A stretch of 64,000 nucleotides of DNA from contig NZ_CP041687.1 in the NCBI RefSeq assembly GCF_007362475.1, forward strand, positions 806,001 through 870,000, written 5' to 3'. This stretch comes from Chryseobacterium sp. SNU WT5. Its GTDB lineage: Bacteria > Bacteroidota > Bacteroidia > Flavobacteriales > Weeksellaceae. Positions 63,156 to 64,000 of the stretch are shown piece after piece. The translations under genes were made by a program, and so were the position numbers. The notes under the pieces are model-generated. The model had not been told where the DNA came from, searched no databases, and worked only from the letters and a program-made list of their open reading frames with translations. Numbering within the stretch: the stretch's first letter is position 1; each line of letters starts with the position of its first letter.

Positions 63156-64000
63156 CTAATCCAGTACACTCCATCCTTTTTTAGGATCAGTTTTCGATTT
63201 CACTTCTTGTTCGGTCACAATAATATTTTCTTTTCGCTGTCCGATGTAATCTAACTCACTTAGTTTTCCAAATACAATTTCCAAACAGTTCAGCAAAGAT
63301 TGAATATTTTTAAAATATTCTCCACAACTGTAATGGTCGTAAGAAATTTCTGAAACCAGTGTTAACTGACCAATGAAAGTATGCGGCGCAACTTCACTCC
63401 ATTCCAGACTATAATTCAGCATTTCTTCCAATTCAGCATTTGGAATTACCTGGGTTGCATTATAAAGATGCAAAGCCATTTTCGAGAAAATATCAATAAC
63501 GTAGATCGGCGGCTGATCCAAAGACATATTTTTGAACTGGAAGTAACTATCTGCTAACGTATTGATCAAAACCTTACACAAAGAGCGAACATTTGCTGCC
63601 AATGCGGTATTCTGATCTTTGTGAGAGGATTTCTGTATGATTTTAAATGTAAATTGCTGAAGATTAGATACTGAACGAACGAAATCAGTATAATAATCTA
63701 CTTGCTTCTGGTGACTTTGCAAAGCGGTTGTAGGCGGAATAAAATTCGTATCGATCTGTGCAAAATTTGATTTAAAATTGACTTTTCCTAAAACGATATA
63801 ATTTCCTCCTGCAAGATTGCTGTTAAGGGCTGCAACATCAACCATTTCTATACTATAGTTCGGTTTGGTACTTGGATGTCGAGGTGGAGTTTCTTCCGGA
63901 TCTATTTCCCCAAACGGAATTTTATTAAAAGGATTTACCGAAATAAGAATATAATAATCACCCTCGATATTATCTTCAGTAGCACTTAGGTTCTTGCCAA
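63156..64000 (-). CDS. tssK: T6SS baseplate subunit TssK, 3' part (gene continues beyond the window)
   Basis: The frame is open to the window edge (281 residues visible; the ATG at 63845 is internal). The segment YYILISVNPFNKIPFGEIDPEETPPRHP is typical of TssK. The following region (YSIEMVDVAAL, TDFVRSVSNLQQF) and the C-terminal sheet part fit. TssK links the baseplate to the membrane complex; in T6SSiii that complex uses TssN-TssR rather than TssJLM. Fifty-eight bases separate it from tssB. Confidence 0.82.
   Translation of the reverse strand, partial: GKNLSATEDNIEGDYYILISVNPFNKIPFGEIDPEETPPRHPSTKPNYSIEMVDVAALNSNLAGGNYIVLGKVNFKSNFAQIDTNFIPPTTALQSHQKQVDYYTDFVRSVSNLQQFTFKIIQKSSHKDQNTALAANVRSLCKVLINTLADSYFQFKNMSLDQPPIYVIDIFSKMALHLYNATQVIPNAELEEMLNYSLEWSEVAPHTFIGQLTLVSEISYDHYSCGEYFKNIQSLLNCLEIVFGKLSELDYIGQRKENIIVTEQEVKSKTDPKKGWSVLD

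Overview
The window comes from a low-GC member of the Bacteroidota, most likely a Chryseobacterium/Kaistella-type flavobacterium (Weeksellaceae). The basis is TAnnTTTG-type -7 promoter elements, a protease with a type IX secretion sorting tail, DUF4252 and DUF2931 proteins, and the subtype-iii type VI secretion system (T6SSiii) typical of this phylum. No rRNA or tRNA gene was seen.

Left part (1-19,000), mostly chromosomal housekeeping genes on both strands. It starts with the end of a phenylacetate degradation operon (paaC 3' end, paaD, paaG-like, a four-helix-bundle gene, 3-hydroxyacyl-CoA dehydrogenase, paaI thioesterase). The paaC/paaD junction is tandemly triplicated. Next come an ECF sigma operon with DUF4252/adhesin-like outputs, a TonB-dependent receptor with a small Cys-rich partner, guaB, a copper nitrite reductase operon (nirK, SUMF1-like lipoprotein, SCO1) behind an 18-bp palindrome, a DUF4407 membrane protein, a secreted M43 metalloprotease and ruvC.

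Right part (19,350-64,000), a T6SSiii locus. tssH (ClpV) lies at the left end. tssK (partial), tssB, tssC and a tssD (Hcp) lie at the right end. About 35 kb of effector and immunity genes lie between. There are two nearly identical hcp genes and two full-length vgrG genes. Each hcp has the same upstream layout: a TAnnTTTG element, a TGTAGTA-N4-TACTACA inverted repeat 63.5 bp away, and a second copy 155-156 bp further out. This looks like an undescribed T6SS operator pair.

The cargo is organised in modules. (1) hcp1, LysM protein, DUF4280 PAAR-like protein, a Tle1/DUF2235 phospholipase-type effector, and five tandem DUF2931 lipoproteins as likely immunity proteins (one broken). (2) vgrG1, an unknown effector and a beta-propeller-like lipoprotein. 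(3) a vgrG remnant, nested insertion sequences, the tail of a metzincin-like effector and a lipoprotein. (4) a displaced vgrG tail, a frameshifted effector with the same N-terminal domain as module 2, and a lipoprotein plus a degenerate copy of that unit. (5) hcp2, vgrG2, LysM protein, PAAR-like effector and several small immunity candidates. (6) a displaced, degenerate vgrG tail, LysM protein, PAAR-like effector and a six-gene tandem immunity array whose last member is a hybrid cut by an insertion sequence.

The repeated placement of headless vgrG tails in front of further effector/immunity sets suggests that cargo is exchanged or stacked by recombination in the conserved vgrG core, leaving older modules behind, much as displaced rhs tips do. 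Frameshifts, truncations and three insertion sequences cluster in this zone, which supports fast turnover.
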